Positions 1 through 10,700 of a DNA stretch of 40,065 nucleotides are shown piece by piece. The position numbers were made by a program, and so were the translations under genes. The notes below the pieces were generated by a model. It was given only the letters and a program-made list of their open reading frames with translations, was not told where the DNA came from and made no database searches. Position 1 is the first letter of the stretch, and every line of letters begins with the position of its first letter. The DNA comes from Nemertoderma westbladi (taxonomy: Eukaryota; Xenacoelomorpha; Nemertodermatida; Nemertodermatidae). The stretch is taken from assembly GCA_032718475.1 (NCBI GenBank), contig JAUCBJ010002649.1, positions 5,001-45,065 of the forward strand, given 5' to 3'.

Positions 1-2197
1 CCCCCTGTACTAACCTATGAAATGATCCCCCTGTACTAACCCGAAATGATCCCCCTGTACTAACCCGAAATGATCCCCCTGTACTAACCTATGTCGCGAA
101 ATGATCCCCCTGTACTAACCTATGAAATGATCCCCCTGTACTAACCTATGTTGCGAAATGATCCCCCTGTACTAACCTATGTCGCGAAATGATCCCCCTG
201 TACTAACCTATGTCGCGAAATGATCCCCCTGTACTAACCTATGTTGCGAAATGATCCCCCTGTACTAACCTATGTCGCGAAATGATCCCCCTGTACTAAC
301 CTATGTTGCGAAATGATCCCCCTCTACTAACCAATGTCGCGAAATGATCCCCCTGTACTAACCTATGTCAACCAGTTGCGAAATGATCCCCCTGTACTAA
401 CCTATGTCGCGAAATGATCCCCCTGTACTAACCTATGAAATGATCCCCCTGTACTAACCTATGTTGCGAAATGATCCCCCTGTACTAACCTATGTCGCGA
501 AATGATCCCCCTGTACTAACCTATGTCGCGAAATGATCCCCCTGTACTAACCTATGTTGCGAAATGATCCCCCTGTACTAACCTATGTCGCGAAATGATC
601 CCCCTGTACTAACCTATGTTGCGAAATGATCCCCCTGTACTAACCTATGTCGCGAAATGATCCCCCTGTACTAACCTATGTCGCGAAATGATCCCCCTGT
701 ACTAACCAATGTCGCGAAATGATCCCCCTGTACTAACCAATGTCGCGAAATGATCCCCCTGTACTAACCTATGTCACCAGTTGCGAAATGATCCCCCTGT
801 ACTAACCTATGTCACCAGTTGCGAAATGATCCCCCTGTACTAACCTATGTCGCGAAATGATCCCCCTGTACTAACCTATGTTGCGAAATGATCCCCCTGT
901 ACTAACCTATGTCACCAGTTGCGAAATGATCCCCCTGTACTAACCTATGTCGCGAAATGATCCCCCTGTACTAACCTATGTTGCGAAATGATCCCCCTGT
1001 ACTAACCTATGTCGCGAAATGATCCCCCTGTACTAACCTATGTTGCGAAATGATCCCCCTGTACTAACCAATGTCGCGAAATGATCCCCCTGTACTAACC
1101 AATGTCGCGAAATGATCCCCCTGTACTAACCTATGTCACCAGTTGCGAAATGATCCCCCTGTACTAACCTATGTCACCAGTTGCGAAATGATCCCCCTGT
1201 ACTAACCTATGTCGCGAAATGATCCCCCTGTACTAACCTATGTTGCGAAATGATCCCCCTGTACTAACCTATGTCACCAGTTGCGAAATGATCCCCCTGT
1301 ACTAACCTATGTCGCGAAATGATCCCCCTGTACTAACCTATGTTGCGAAATGATCCCCCTGTACTAACCTATGTTGCGAAATGATCCCCCTGTACTAACC
1401 TATGTCACCAGTTGCGAAATGATCCCCCTGTACTAACCTATGTTGCGAAATGATCCCCCTGTACTAACCTATGTTGCGAAATGATCCCCCTGTACTAACC
1501 CGAAATGATCCCCCTGTACTAACCTATGTCGCGAAATGATCCCCCTGTACTAACCTATGTCGCGAAATGATCCCCCTGTACTAACCTATGTCACCAGTTG
1601 CGAAATGATCCCCCTGTACTAACCTATGTTGCGAAATGATCCCCCTGTACTAACCTATGTTGCGAAATGATCCCCCTGTACTAACCCGAAATGATCCCCC
1701 TGTACTAACCTATGTCGCGAAATGATCCCCCTGTACTAACCTATGTCGCGAAATGATCCCCCTGTACTAACCTATGTTGCGAAATGATCCCCCTGTACTA
1801 ACCCGAAATGATCCCCCTGTACTAACCCGAAATGATCCCCCTGTACTAACCCGAAATGATCCCCCTGTACTAACCTATGTTGCGAAATGATCCCCCTGTA
1901 CTAACCCGAAATGATCCCCCTGTACTAACCCGAAATGATCCCCCTGTACTAACCCGAAATGATCCCCCTGTACTAACCTATGTTGCGAAATGATCCCCCT
2001 GTACTAACCCGAAATGATCCCCCTGTACTAACCCGAAATGATCCCCCTGTACTAACCCGAAATGATCCCCCTGTACTAACCTATGTTGCGAAATGATCCC
2101 CCTGTACTAACCCGAAATGATCCCCCTGTACTAACCTATGTCGCGAAATGATCCCCCTGTACTAACCTATGTCGCGAAATGATCCCCCTGTACTAAC
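1..2197 (-). repeat. Minisatellite A, splice-donor-bearing unit of 24/26/31/38 bp
   Basis: About 70 or more tandem units share the plus-strand core GATCCCCCTGTACTAACC. Four linker variants follow: CGAAAT (24 bp), TATGAAAT (26), TATGTCGCGAAAT or TATGTTGCGAAAT (31), and one with CACCAGTTGCG (38). Read on the minus strand most units contain GACATAG|GTTAGT, which is identical to the exon 3/intron 3 boundary of the adjacent MZB1-like gene at 2198/2197. The array therefore begins on the splice junction and runs through the 5' part of intron 3. It continues past the left edge of the window. Confidence 0.97.
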
Positions 2198-2324
2198 CTA
2201 TGTCATCTTGCAACTTAAAGCACATATTGCGAACACGCATGGCCCATTTTCCACCTCCAGCGAACTGAGACTTGACATCTTTCTCTATTCCCGGTCCGTG
2301 CATCTTTACATCTCCGTCGACCTC
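2198..2324 (-). CDS. MZB1-like: MZB1-like protein, exon 3 (partial gene)
   Basis: This exon is in no simple ATG-started reading frame; I found it by extending the gene. On the minus strand an acceptor TTAATCCTAG precedes GAGGTCGAC, and the frame then reads EVDGDVKMHGPGIE, a Gly-Gly-Gly-Lys-Trp stretch, and RVRNMCFKLQDDI. It ends with one base of the next codon before the donor ATAG|GTTAGT (127 bp, phase 0 in, phase 1 out). MZB1/pERp1 has the same order: YGV-x-EVD, GPG, GG-x-W, then a cysteine helix leading to a GED-x-IY segment. That last segment should be in a further exon beyond position 1. The single Cys fits the saposin-like disulfide pattern. The donor of this exon is the one multiplied in minisatellite A. 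Confidence 0.78.
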
Positions 2325-2734
2325 CTAGGATTAACAATAATTATGTTAATAATACTTTATTCAAGTCAAAACTAATACAATATCTCCCTTAAATACAACA
2401 ACCATTTTTAGCAGTAAATCGCTTTTATTGTAATGATTTTTGTCTATATTCTTGAATATTAATTAGTATTTAGCTGAGCGTTTAAACCTCTCAATTTGTT
2501 TCTTCATTACGCGTCATTATTCTAGATTTGATTAAATAAAACATTAGAATTATAGCGATTTACGACGCAAAATATATACCTTTGTATATTCATAATATTT
2601 TTTTGGTGAAATTTAAAACGGTTTTCAGATTCGGAATCTGCAGATGAAGCGGTTTTATCAGATGGTATACTGTTAGTTGCTAAGGTGATATATTTAATGG
2701 TATTGATTAATATTATATGACACTGTAAGCTAAC
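2325..2734 (-). other. Intron 2 of the MZB1-like gene
   Basis: AT-rich unique sequence of 410 bp. It lies between the donor AAG|GTTAGC at 2735/2734 and the acceptor CCTAG ending at 2325. I see no RNA gene, repeat or second coding signal in it. Confidence 0.7.
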
Positions 2735-2863
2735 CTTTACGCCGTAAACATCCCAACGATCTTTAGATTGACAAACATCCAAGCTGTGCATCACTTCGGA
2801 TTCCAGAGCCGTGTACTTATTGGGCCCTCGAACTTGGTGAAACTTTGTAAGTTCAAACCACAT
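2735..2863 (-). CDS. MZB1-like: MZB1-like protein, exon 2
   Basis: A minus-strand exon of 43 codons, phase 0 on both sides. It starts after the acceptor TTTGCATCTTAG and ends at the donor GTAAAG|GTTAGC. It reads MWFELTKFHQVR, then ALESEVMHSLDVC, then DRWDVYGVK. Joined to exon 1 this gives ...ASYQ|MWFELTKF, which matches the CDAC-x4-AYQMWQNL context of MZB1. The DVC...W-x-x-YGV part matches the second conserved block of that family. The initial Met codon is internal, not a start. The reading frame also runs on through the donor into intron sequence, but that extension has no similarity to the family. Homology is judged from memory of the family, without a database search. Confidence 0.8.
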
Positions 2864-4119
2864 CTAAGATGCAAAGCGTTTATTAATTATTAAATATCCG
2901 ATTTTGAAACTTTTATTAAATCTCCCTTAAAGTTGTTATACTAGTGGCTTGGCGTGCAAACACGCGGGATATAAATCTTCATCATTACTACACAACACGA
3001 CAGATACATCAGCTGAAACAAAAAACTTACGTTTCACTCTCATGATTCTAATTACACCAATTATTGTAGTACTACAGTTGAAGGCCTACATTATTACTAA
3101 AATGTATTCACCTGGAATTAGTAATAAATTCACATTCGCCCATACCTTTACTGAGAAAGCTATCAGCTGTATAAAATATTTAACACACATACTAATGCTA
3201 CCCTATGGAGAATTTCAAGTTTCTAAGTGTGTTGAGTTTAGGCAGTAGGAGTAGGGCTAAGCAAACAGTATTGGTGTACTAAGTACAATAATCTTGGCAA
3301 CCTCATTGATTTATACTAAGCCTGTGTAGAAATCCATTACATAGCCATTTTTCATCCTGAACACCAGCTGTTATTGGTGTTATTTTACCGTTGCGTCTAT
3401 GGCACTTTTCGTTTATTCATTTTTTGCAAAAACTAATGACTGTATTTTTCTGAAAATTGCTTTATACACCCATTCAGATTATACACTACAGGAGGGTACT
3501 AAAAAACAACACAATTGGCTGGATAGTTTCGGAGCCTTTCACAGACAGACACGATTTTCTTACAGTAAGTTAATCTGAAGATTTACAAATAATGACTTTA
3601 AGAAAATATATACTATCCTTCAAATTGGATTGCTAAGCATTTCCAACCAATGTAAATATTATTTACATTAGATAATTGTGAGGGCTGAGGACATGAAATC
3701 AGTCGAACATTGTTCCACCAAATACCGAATAACAATAATCTACTTGACGTGTAATGAGATTGTTTCTTCTTTCTATTATTTGTGTTTTTGCAATCGCCAA
3801 TTGATTACTATGGGGTTGTGTTGAGCACAGTGGCAGCAGATGATGGAATTTGCAGATGGGGGGTCATGAGGAGGTAAATTGCGGACATACAAGGTATCAG
3901 ATAGTATTTCCAGGTCTAGCTTTTACCTGAACCCCTAGCTGAATGGTTAGAGAGTCAGACTTCCAACCCTGAGATCACCAGTTCGATCCCACCTGGACGT
4001 CATTGCCGACTTAGCAAAGCTGTGCCCAACAACAATTATAGTAAATTTAACACAATTATAGTTTTAGACATTAATTTTTTTCCGTTAAATTAATTAATAA
4101 TGAAACAAATGAGTCCAAC
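2864..4119 (-). other. Intron 1 of the MZB1-like gene
   Basis: A 1,256-bp AT-rich intron with donor CAG|GTTGGA at 4120/4119 and acceptor CTTAG ending at 2864. It holds a short perfect palindrome (AATGTAAAT-ATT-ATTTACATT, 3649-3669) and a tRNA-derived segment on the opposite strand near 3930-4000. A 99-codon open frame at 2949-3248 (plus strand) has no recognisable domain and is taken as chance. Confidence 0.65.
3930..4005 (+). repeat. tRNA-derived SINE head or tRNA pseudogene
   Basis: The segment has an A-box-like TAGCTGAATGGTTAGAG and, about 35 bp downstream, a B-box-like AGTTCGATCCC. Between them CAGACTTCCAACCCTG could form a weak anticodon arm with a TCC-type loop. The T-arm pairing is poor and no clean acceptor stem forms, so it is not a functional tRNA. 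An AT-rich stretch follows, consistent with a SINE body or tail, but I cannot define its end. Confidence 0.5.
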
Positions 4120-4350
4120 CTGATACGATGCTCCTAAACAGGATTCGCATTTGTACTTCTCTGGGATCCAGAGCGCTTCGTCTTCTTCCTCGGTTAGTTT
4201 AGGCCCATCCAATATTATCGGTTCGGGTAATCCGCTCCCTTTTCTCGGGACTTTGTTGATTTTCAAGTCATGATATTCTTTCGCAACACCGACTCCAATC
4301 ACACCGGCAAAGACGACAAAGGCTATCGAAGTCGCAACAATTCCGCTCAT
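4120..4350 (-). CDS. MZB1-like: MZB1-like protein (ER saposin-like co-chaperone), exon 1
   Basis: The first coding exon has 77 codons from the ATG at 4350-4348. The frame is open 12 nt further upstream but only from a TTG, so I chose the ATG. Residues 1-23 (MSGIVATSIAFVVFAGVIGV...) form a hydrophobic signal peptide. A charged linker follows, with an acidic cluster LTEEEDEALWIP, then KYKCESCLGASYQ. The C-x-x-C-x5-YQ motif is the start of the saposin-like domain in MZB1/canopy proteins. Vertebrate MZB1 is an ER-resident protein that assists immunoglobulin and integrin folding; the role in this organism is unknown. The exon ends at the donor CAG|GTTGGA, phase 0. Exons 1-3 give 162 complete codons plus one base, compared with about 190 residues in the human protein, so one short exon is missing at the left edge. 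Confidence 0.8.
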
Positions 4351-5303
4351 TCTGTTTCCCAATATTGTCCAAGGTAATATTAAAATAGCAATATATTACT
4401 AATTAAAGTTATTATTGTACAATATCATATATTCAGCTTCAGCGGAACCTAACCTAATACTATCAGTATGACGATGATTTATCTAAGGGGGTTACTGCTA
4501 AATCAAAGAATGGGAATTTAGGAAACTGCTAACTTGAATATTTTAATTAAATTTCTTGTTGGAATTTCAGCTAAATTCACTTTAGTGCAGTAATCCAAAC
4601 CCTCGGAACATAAGCCTACTGTTTGATACTAACACTGTAAGCGTTAATAAAAACGTAAATATAGGAAATTCTTCGAACAGTTTATCCTACCACAATATCT
4701 TGATCGCCTTTTGAACAATACTATTATAACGAAATTAGGCACTAAAATTATTATAATTATATTTCAGGTACGATAGCATTTACAGTAAACAATAGGCCAA
4801 TAGATAATGCATTCGTGTTGTATACTTACTCTAACCAACCAGAAGGTTCCACAATACTCTTCCATCAGTGAATAATTTAGCGTGGGACAGCTGCTATGCA
4901 ATATAATATATAATACACCTCGAAATACGGAAACGTAATTAAAGGATGAATCATCTTCGCGTTGGAAACCGAGCGGACTACCGCGCAAAATGTTGAAAAC
5001 CATTGAGTCCAAACAACGAGTGTTGCACAACATAATCAATAAAAGTCTTATTAATGTATGTACAGTATGCATAACTTAAGGTTTATATATTATAATACTT
5101 GTACTACTACGACTAAAAATAACTATAATAATAACTGCTACAAATCCTATTGTTATTGATAAATAGGGTTGGTGCGCAAAAAATGTTGTTTTAAAATGCG
5201 AGGGTAATGTATTGATATAACCAAATCGGGAAATTTGTCATTGCCAGCGCCTGGGGCAGGGTACTTACTGTACTAGTATTATTCTGTACAATGATTTGTG
5301 TGT
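4351..5303 (-). other. Upstream region of the MZB1-like gene
   Basis: AT-rich unique sequence that should hold the 5' UTR and promoter of the minus-strand gene. I see no convincing core promoter. A minus-strand open frame (4764-5072) contains a strong donor-like A|GTAAGTAT at 4830/4829, so a 5' non-coding or alternative first exon is possible. Its peptide resembles no domain I know. Confidence 0.35.
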
Positions 5304-5326
5304 AAAGTGTGAAAGTTTCACACTTT
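5304..5326. repeat. Near-perfect palindrome next to minisatellite B
   Basis: AAAGTGTGAAA and TTTCACACTTT form 11-bp arms separated by a single G. It lies about 20 bp before the first unit of the 41-bp array. Confidence 0.85.
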
Positions 5327-5344
5327 CCACAACTTGCCACTCCA

Positions 5345-6108
5345 ACACGAGGCCCATTAGTTTGGTGTGTAACATTACGGAGATCACACGAGGCCCATTA
5401 GTTTGGTGTGTAACGTTACGGAGACCACACGAGGCCCATTAGTTTGGTGTATAACATTACGGAGACCGCACGAGGCCCATTAGTTTGGTGTGTAATATTA
5501 CGGAGATCACACGAGGCCCATTAGTTTGGTGTGTAACATTACGGAGACCACACGAGGCCCATTAGTTTGGTGTGTAACATTACGGAGATCGCGCGAGGCC
5601 CATTAGTTGGTGTGTAACATTACGGAGACCACACGAGGCCCATTAGTTTGGTGTGTAACATTACGGAGATCACACGAGGCCCATTAGTTTGGTGTGTAAC
5701 ATTACGGAGACCACACGAGGCCCATTAGTTTGGTGTGTAACATTACGGAGACCACACGAGGCCCATTAGTTTGGTGTGTAACATTACGGAGATCACACGA
5801 GGCCCATTAGTTTGGTGTGTAACATTACGGAGATCGCGCGAGGCCCATTAGTTTGGTGTGTAACATTACGGAGACCACACGAGGCCCATTAGTTTGGTGT
5901 GTAACATTACGGAGACCACACGAGGCCCATTAGTTTGGTGTGTAACATTACGGAGACCGCACGAGGCCCATTAGTTTGGTGTGTAACATTACGGAGACCG
6001 CACGAGGCCCATTAGTTTGGTGTGTAACATTACGGAGACCACACGAGGCCCATTAGTTTGGTGTGTAACATTACGGAGACCGCACGAGGCCCATTAGTTT
6101 GGTGTGTA
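5345..6108. repeat. Minisatellite B, 41-bp unit, about 19 copies
   Basis: Each unit contains CACGAGGCCCATTAG, TTTGGTGTGTAAC and ATTACGGAGA followed by CCACA, TCACA, CCGCA or TCGCG. Variation is confined to this last pentamer and a few single-base changes, and one unit lacks a T (near 5610). No flanking exon or TE source is apparent. Confidence 0.95.
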
Positions 6109-6565
6109 GAGTAATGAATCTTTGATTTCAATTAGAAACACTTACAATTTAAACCGCTTTCCTGATTTGAGAATTAGATGCACGGATAATCTGATTTAAG
6201 AAGGGCCGCTACATCGGCTATACATTATGGATGTGGCAGGTGTGGTGCAATCTACAATGCTATTCCAGAGCTAAGTATTTTGGTACCTGAAGCGTTACTA
6301 ATAACGTACAATGGGACTTTATTGTTAAGATAGGATGGCGCTATTGAGACGCTCACTAATGGACTCACTATAATTTATTTCATGAATAATAAATATCCTG
6401 GTGTTAGTATGTAGGTTTACTGTATATCTAGGTGTGAGTGCGTATGTATGGTCTAGTGTATATCAGAATGGTTTACTGTATATCTAGGTGTGAGTGAGTT
6501 GTTATAGCCCTATGTACAGTATGGTTTAGTACTGTATAACCATTATTAATGCACGAATGAGTAGG
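6109..6565. other. Unique intergenic sequence with a short direct repeat
   Basis: I see no gene. A segment including GTTTACTGTATATCTAGG and TGTGAGTG occurs twice about 57 bp apart, near 6413 and 6470. Confidence 0.6.
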
Positions 6566-7465
6566 CTTAAGGGGGGGTGGGGGGGGTATACCCTCCCTCA
6601 GGTAAAATTTTCAAATTGTTGTTTCTTTATTTCACCTAGAGCAGAATTTAATGAGGATTACAAATCTGAAAACCGCTTAGTGAGACCTCTTTCAGTTCTC
6701 GAGTTATCACTGTTTTTCCGTATGACGGTCTGTCCGTCAAATTGTACGAAAGACAGAAGACCGACAGACAGACAAATAGACTAGATTCCACCAAAAATTA
6801 AAACTGACATTGGAAGTGAAATCAGCGACCCCGAAAACCACCGTAATAAACATTTCAGCTCGTTGGTGTGCATCCTTCGTGCCAGAAATAATTAACCAAC
6901 CAGAACGCAGACAGCCAATTTTGGCGGGACGGTTTAAACTTTGAAGGGCATTTTCTCGGAATGACATTTTTCATTTTCAAATTACTACTCCTCCGTCATT
7001 TTTCAACCAATTTTCTTCTTTTATGGCTCATTCGAACGAGTTTTGGAAGCTCTTTAAAAGTTATCTTATGGAATTTTGATAAATATTACAATTTTTTATA
7101 ATTAGCCAATTTTAATTAAAAATATGATAATAAATTAATTAATTAAAATAAAAATGGCTAATTAAAAATTCTATACGATCACTTTTGTATAGAGTCGATC
7201 ACGCTGAGTCCAAAAGAGTTGGTTTCAAGAAATTTGGATCAAAATTGAGGGACTAGTAGTAATTTTAGTGAAATCTTTAATTCCGCCGCCAGCCGCTAGT
7301 GGGAGGCTACAAATTTTCAAATTTTACTATAAAGGCTATTCGGCCTTCCATACAGTTGTTGACCATGACAAAATAGCAATATTATCATTTAACACTATTT
7401 GACAGCCATTTTAAAAAATGGTTCATGGGGGGGTATACCCCCCCCCCCCCCCCTCCCCCCTTAAG
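6566..7465. mobile_element. TTAA-flanked foldback element, MITE-like, about 900 bp
   Basis: The left end reads CTTAAGGGGGG, a G-rich run, then GGTATACCC. The right end is its inverted complement: GGGTATACC, a C-rich run, then CCCCCCTTAAG. The terminal inverted repeats are about 30 bp and continue imperfectly inwards. TTAA at both outer edges would fit a piggyBac-like target duplication. No transposase frame is present inside, so it would be non-autonomous. An internal AT-rich imperfect hairpin lies around 7098-7165 (AATTAGCCA...TGGCTAATT). The superfamily is uncertain because typical piggyBac termini start with C after TTAA. Confidence 0.6.
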
Positions 7466-7604
7466 CAAATTTCTCAAAAGCTGTGATCGAAGTGATTTTT
7501 TGAAGAGTAAAGATTTTGGGATTCTTGAAATGCAGATGATGTCACTTGCAACTACTAGATGTTACTGGATGTGGGGCGAGCCACGAAGTGAGCGAAGTGA
7601 CTAG
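7466..7604. other. TE-like spacer with GCGAGCCACG motif
   Basis: Short unique sequence containing GGGCGAGCCACGAAGTGAGC, a composition common at invertebrate transposon ends. An inverted-sense relative, GTGGCTCGCTCC, occurs at about 30378 after array D4. TACTGGA occurs on both sides of it. I cannot name the element. Confidence 0.35.
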
Positions 7605-7718
7605 ATGGTACTGGACGTACAAATATACGGAATTCTCAGCAAGAGTTTTGAAACTTTTCTGACTAACCGATATCAGCCTGTTGTTGTTGGCTGGGAATCA
7701 TCATCACGGTTGAATGTA
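7605..7718 (+). pseudogene. LINE reverse transcriptase relic (motif A-B interval)
   Basis: The frame reads YGILSKSFETFLTNRYQPVV, then VGWESSSRLNV. This matches the conserved stretch of CR1/L2/jockey-type reverse transcriptases that runs YGI-(x)n-FLxNRxQ-VV-x-G-x-SS and leads into SGVPQG. Only about 35 residues survive before minisatellite C takes over at the point where SGVPQG should follow. It is distinct from the LINE in the centre of the window. Recognition is by motif, not by search. Confidence 0.55.
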
Positions 7719-10700
7719 GCGTACCTCAATGTGTCCTCCACTAGTGTTTATGTGGCGTACCTCAATGTATCCTCCACTGAGTGTTTATGTGGCGTACCTC
7801 AATGTATCCTCCACTGAGTGTTAATGGGGCGTACCCCAATGTATCCTCCACTGAGTGTTTATGGGGCGTACGTACCTCAATGTATCCTCCACTGAATGTT
7901 TATGGGGCGTACCTCAAAGTATCCTCCACTGAGTGTTTATGGGGCGTACCTCAATGTATCCTCTACTGAGTGTTTATGGGGCGTACCTCAAAGTATCCCC
8001 CACTGAGTGTTTATGGGGCGTACCTCAATGTGTCTTCCACTAGTGTTTATGGGGCGTACCTCAAAGTATCCCCCACTGAATGTTTATGGGGCGTACCTCA
8101 ATGTGTCCTCCACTAGTGTTTATGTGGCGTACCTCAATGTATCATCCACTGAGTGTTTATGGGGCGTACCTCAAAGTATCCCCCACTGAGTGTTTATGGG
8201 GCGTACCTCAATGTATCCTCCACTGAGTGTTTATGGGGCGTACGTACCTCAATGTATCCTCTACTGAGTGTTTATGTGGCGTACCTCAATGTATCCTCCA
8301 CTGAGTGTTAATGGGGCGTACCTCAATGTATCCCCCACTGAATGTTTATGGGGCGTACCTCAAAGTATCCCCCACTGAATGTTTATGGGGCGTACCTCAA
8401 TGTGTCCTCCACTAGTGTTTATGTGGCGTACCTCAATGTATCATCCACTGAGTGTTTATGGGGCGTACCTCAATGTATCCTCCACTGAGTGTTTATGGGG
8501 CGTACGTACCTCAATGTATCCTCTACTGAGTGTTTATGTGGCGTACCTCAATGTATCCTCCACTGAGTGTTAATGGGGCGTACCTCAATGTATCCTCCAC
8601 TGAGTGTTTATGGGGCGTACCTCAATGTATCCTCTACTGAGTGTTTATGGGGCGTACCTCAAAGTATCCCCCACTGAGTGTTTATGGGGCGTACCTCAAT
8701 GTGTCTTCCACTAGTGTTTATGGGGCGTACCTCAAAGTATCCCCCACTGAATGTTTATGGGGCGTACCTCAAAGTATCCCCCACTGAGTGTTTATGGGGC
8801 GTACCTCAATGTATCCTCTACTGAGTGTTTATGGGGCGTACCTCAATGTATCCTCCACTGAGTGTTTATGGGGAGTACCTCAAAGTATCCTCCACTGAGT
8901 GTTTATTGGGCGTACCTCAAAGTATCCTCCACTGAGTGTTTATGTGGCGTACCTCAAAGTATCCTCCACTGAGTGTTTATGGGGCGTACCTCAATGTATC
9001 CTCCACTGAGTGTTTATGGGGCGTACCTCAATGTATCCCCCACTGAGTGTTTATGGGGCGTACCTGAAAGTATCCTCCACTGAGTGTTTATGGGGCGTAC
9101 CTCAAAGTATCCTCCACTGAGTGTTTATGGGGCGTACCTCAAAGTATCCTCCACTGAGTGTTTATGGGGCGTACCTCAATGTATCCTCCACTGAGTGTTT
9201 AGGGGGCGTACCTCAATGTATCCTCCACTGAGTGTTTATGGGGCGTACGTACCTCAATGCATCCTCCACTAAGTGTTTATGGGGCGTACCTCAAAGTATC
9301 CTCCTCTGAGTGTTTATTGGGCGTACCTCAAAGTATCCTCCACTGAGTGTTTATGGGGCGTACCTCAATGTATCCTCCACGGAGTGTTTATGGGGCGTAC
9401 CTCAATGTATCCTCCACTGAGTGTTTATGGGGCGTACCCCAATGTATCCTTCCCTGAGTTTTGGTGGGGAGTACCTCAAAGTATCCTCCACTGAGTGTTT
9501 ATGGGGCGTACCTCAATGTATCCTCCACTGAGTGTTTGTGGGGCGTACCTCAATGTATCCTCCACTGAATGTTTATGGGGCGTACCTCAAAGTATCCTCC
9601 ACTGAGTGTTTATGTGGCGTACCTCAAAGTATCCTCCACTGAGTGTTTATGGGGCGTACCTCAAAGTATCCTCCACTGAGTGTTTATGGGGCGTACCTCA
9701 ATGTATCCTCCACTGAGTGTTTAGGGGGCGTACCTCAATGTATCCTCCACTGAGTGTTTATGGGGCGTACGTACCTCAATGCATCCTCCACTAAGTGTTT
9801 ATGGGGCGTACCTCAAAGTATCCTCCACTGAGTGTTTATGGGGCGTACCTCAATGTATCCTCTACTGAGTGTTTATGGGGCGTACCTCAAAGTATCCCCC
9901 ACTGAGTGTTAATGGGGCGTACCCCAATGTATCCTCCACTGAGTGTTTATGGGGCGTACGTACCTCAATGTATCCTCCACTGAATGTTTATGGGGCGTAC
10001 CCCAATGTATCCTCCACTGAGTGTTTATGGGGCGTACGTACCTCAATGTATCCTCCACTGAATGTTTATGGGGCGTACCTCAATGCATCCTCCACTAAGT
10101 GTTTATGGGGCGTACGTACCTCAATGTATCCTCCACTGAATGTTTATGGGGCGTACCTCAAAGTATCCCCCACTGAGTGTTTATGGGGCGTACCTCAATG
10201 TATCCTCCACTGAGTGTTTATGGGGCGTACGTACCTCAATGTATCCTCCACTGAATGTTTATGGGGCGTACCTCAAAGTATCCTCCACTGAGTGTTTATG
10301 GGGCGTACCTCAATGTATCCTCTACTGAGTGTTTATGGGGCGTACCTCAATGTATCCTCCACTGAGTGTTTATGTGGCGTACCTCAATGTATCCTCCACT
10401 GAGTGTTAATGGGGCGTACCCCAATGTATCCTCCACTGAGTGTTTATGGGGCGTACGTACCTCAATGTATCCTCCACTGAATGTTTATGGGGCGTACCTC
10501 AAAGTATCCTCCACTGAGTGTTTATGGGGCGTACGTACCTCAATGTATCCTCCACTGAATGTTTATGGGGCGTACCTCAAAGTATCCCCCACTGAGTGTT
10601 TATGGGGCGTACCTCAATGTATCCTCCACTGAGTGTTTATGGGGCGTACGTACCTCAATGTATCCTCCACTGAATGTTTATGGGGCGTACCTCAAAGTAT

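Noticed and set aside
1-2197. CRISPR-like array
   Set aside because: Units are contiguous variants of one sequence with no unique spacers, and the host is eukaryotic. The same holds for the other arrays.
2949-3248. Plus-strand 99-codon frame in intron 1
   Set aside because: AT-rich, no domain, opposite to the transcribed gene and without splice support.
3930-4005. Functional tRNA gene
   Set aside because: A- and B-box-like strings exist, but the T-arm and acceptor stem do not pair well.
4764-5072. Minus-strand 102-codon frame as a gene
   Set aside because: No recognisable domain and no clear acceptor. A good donor-like A|GTAAGTAT lies inside, so it is kept only as a possible upstream exon.
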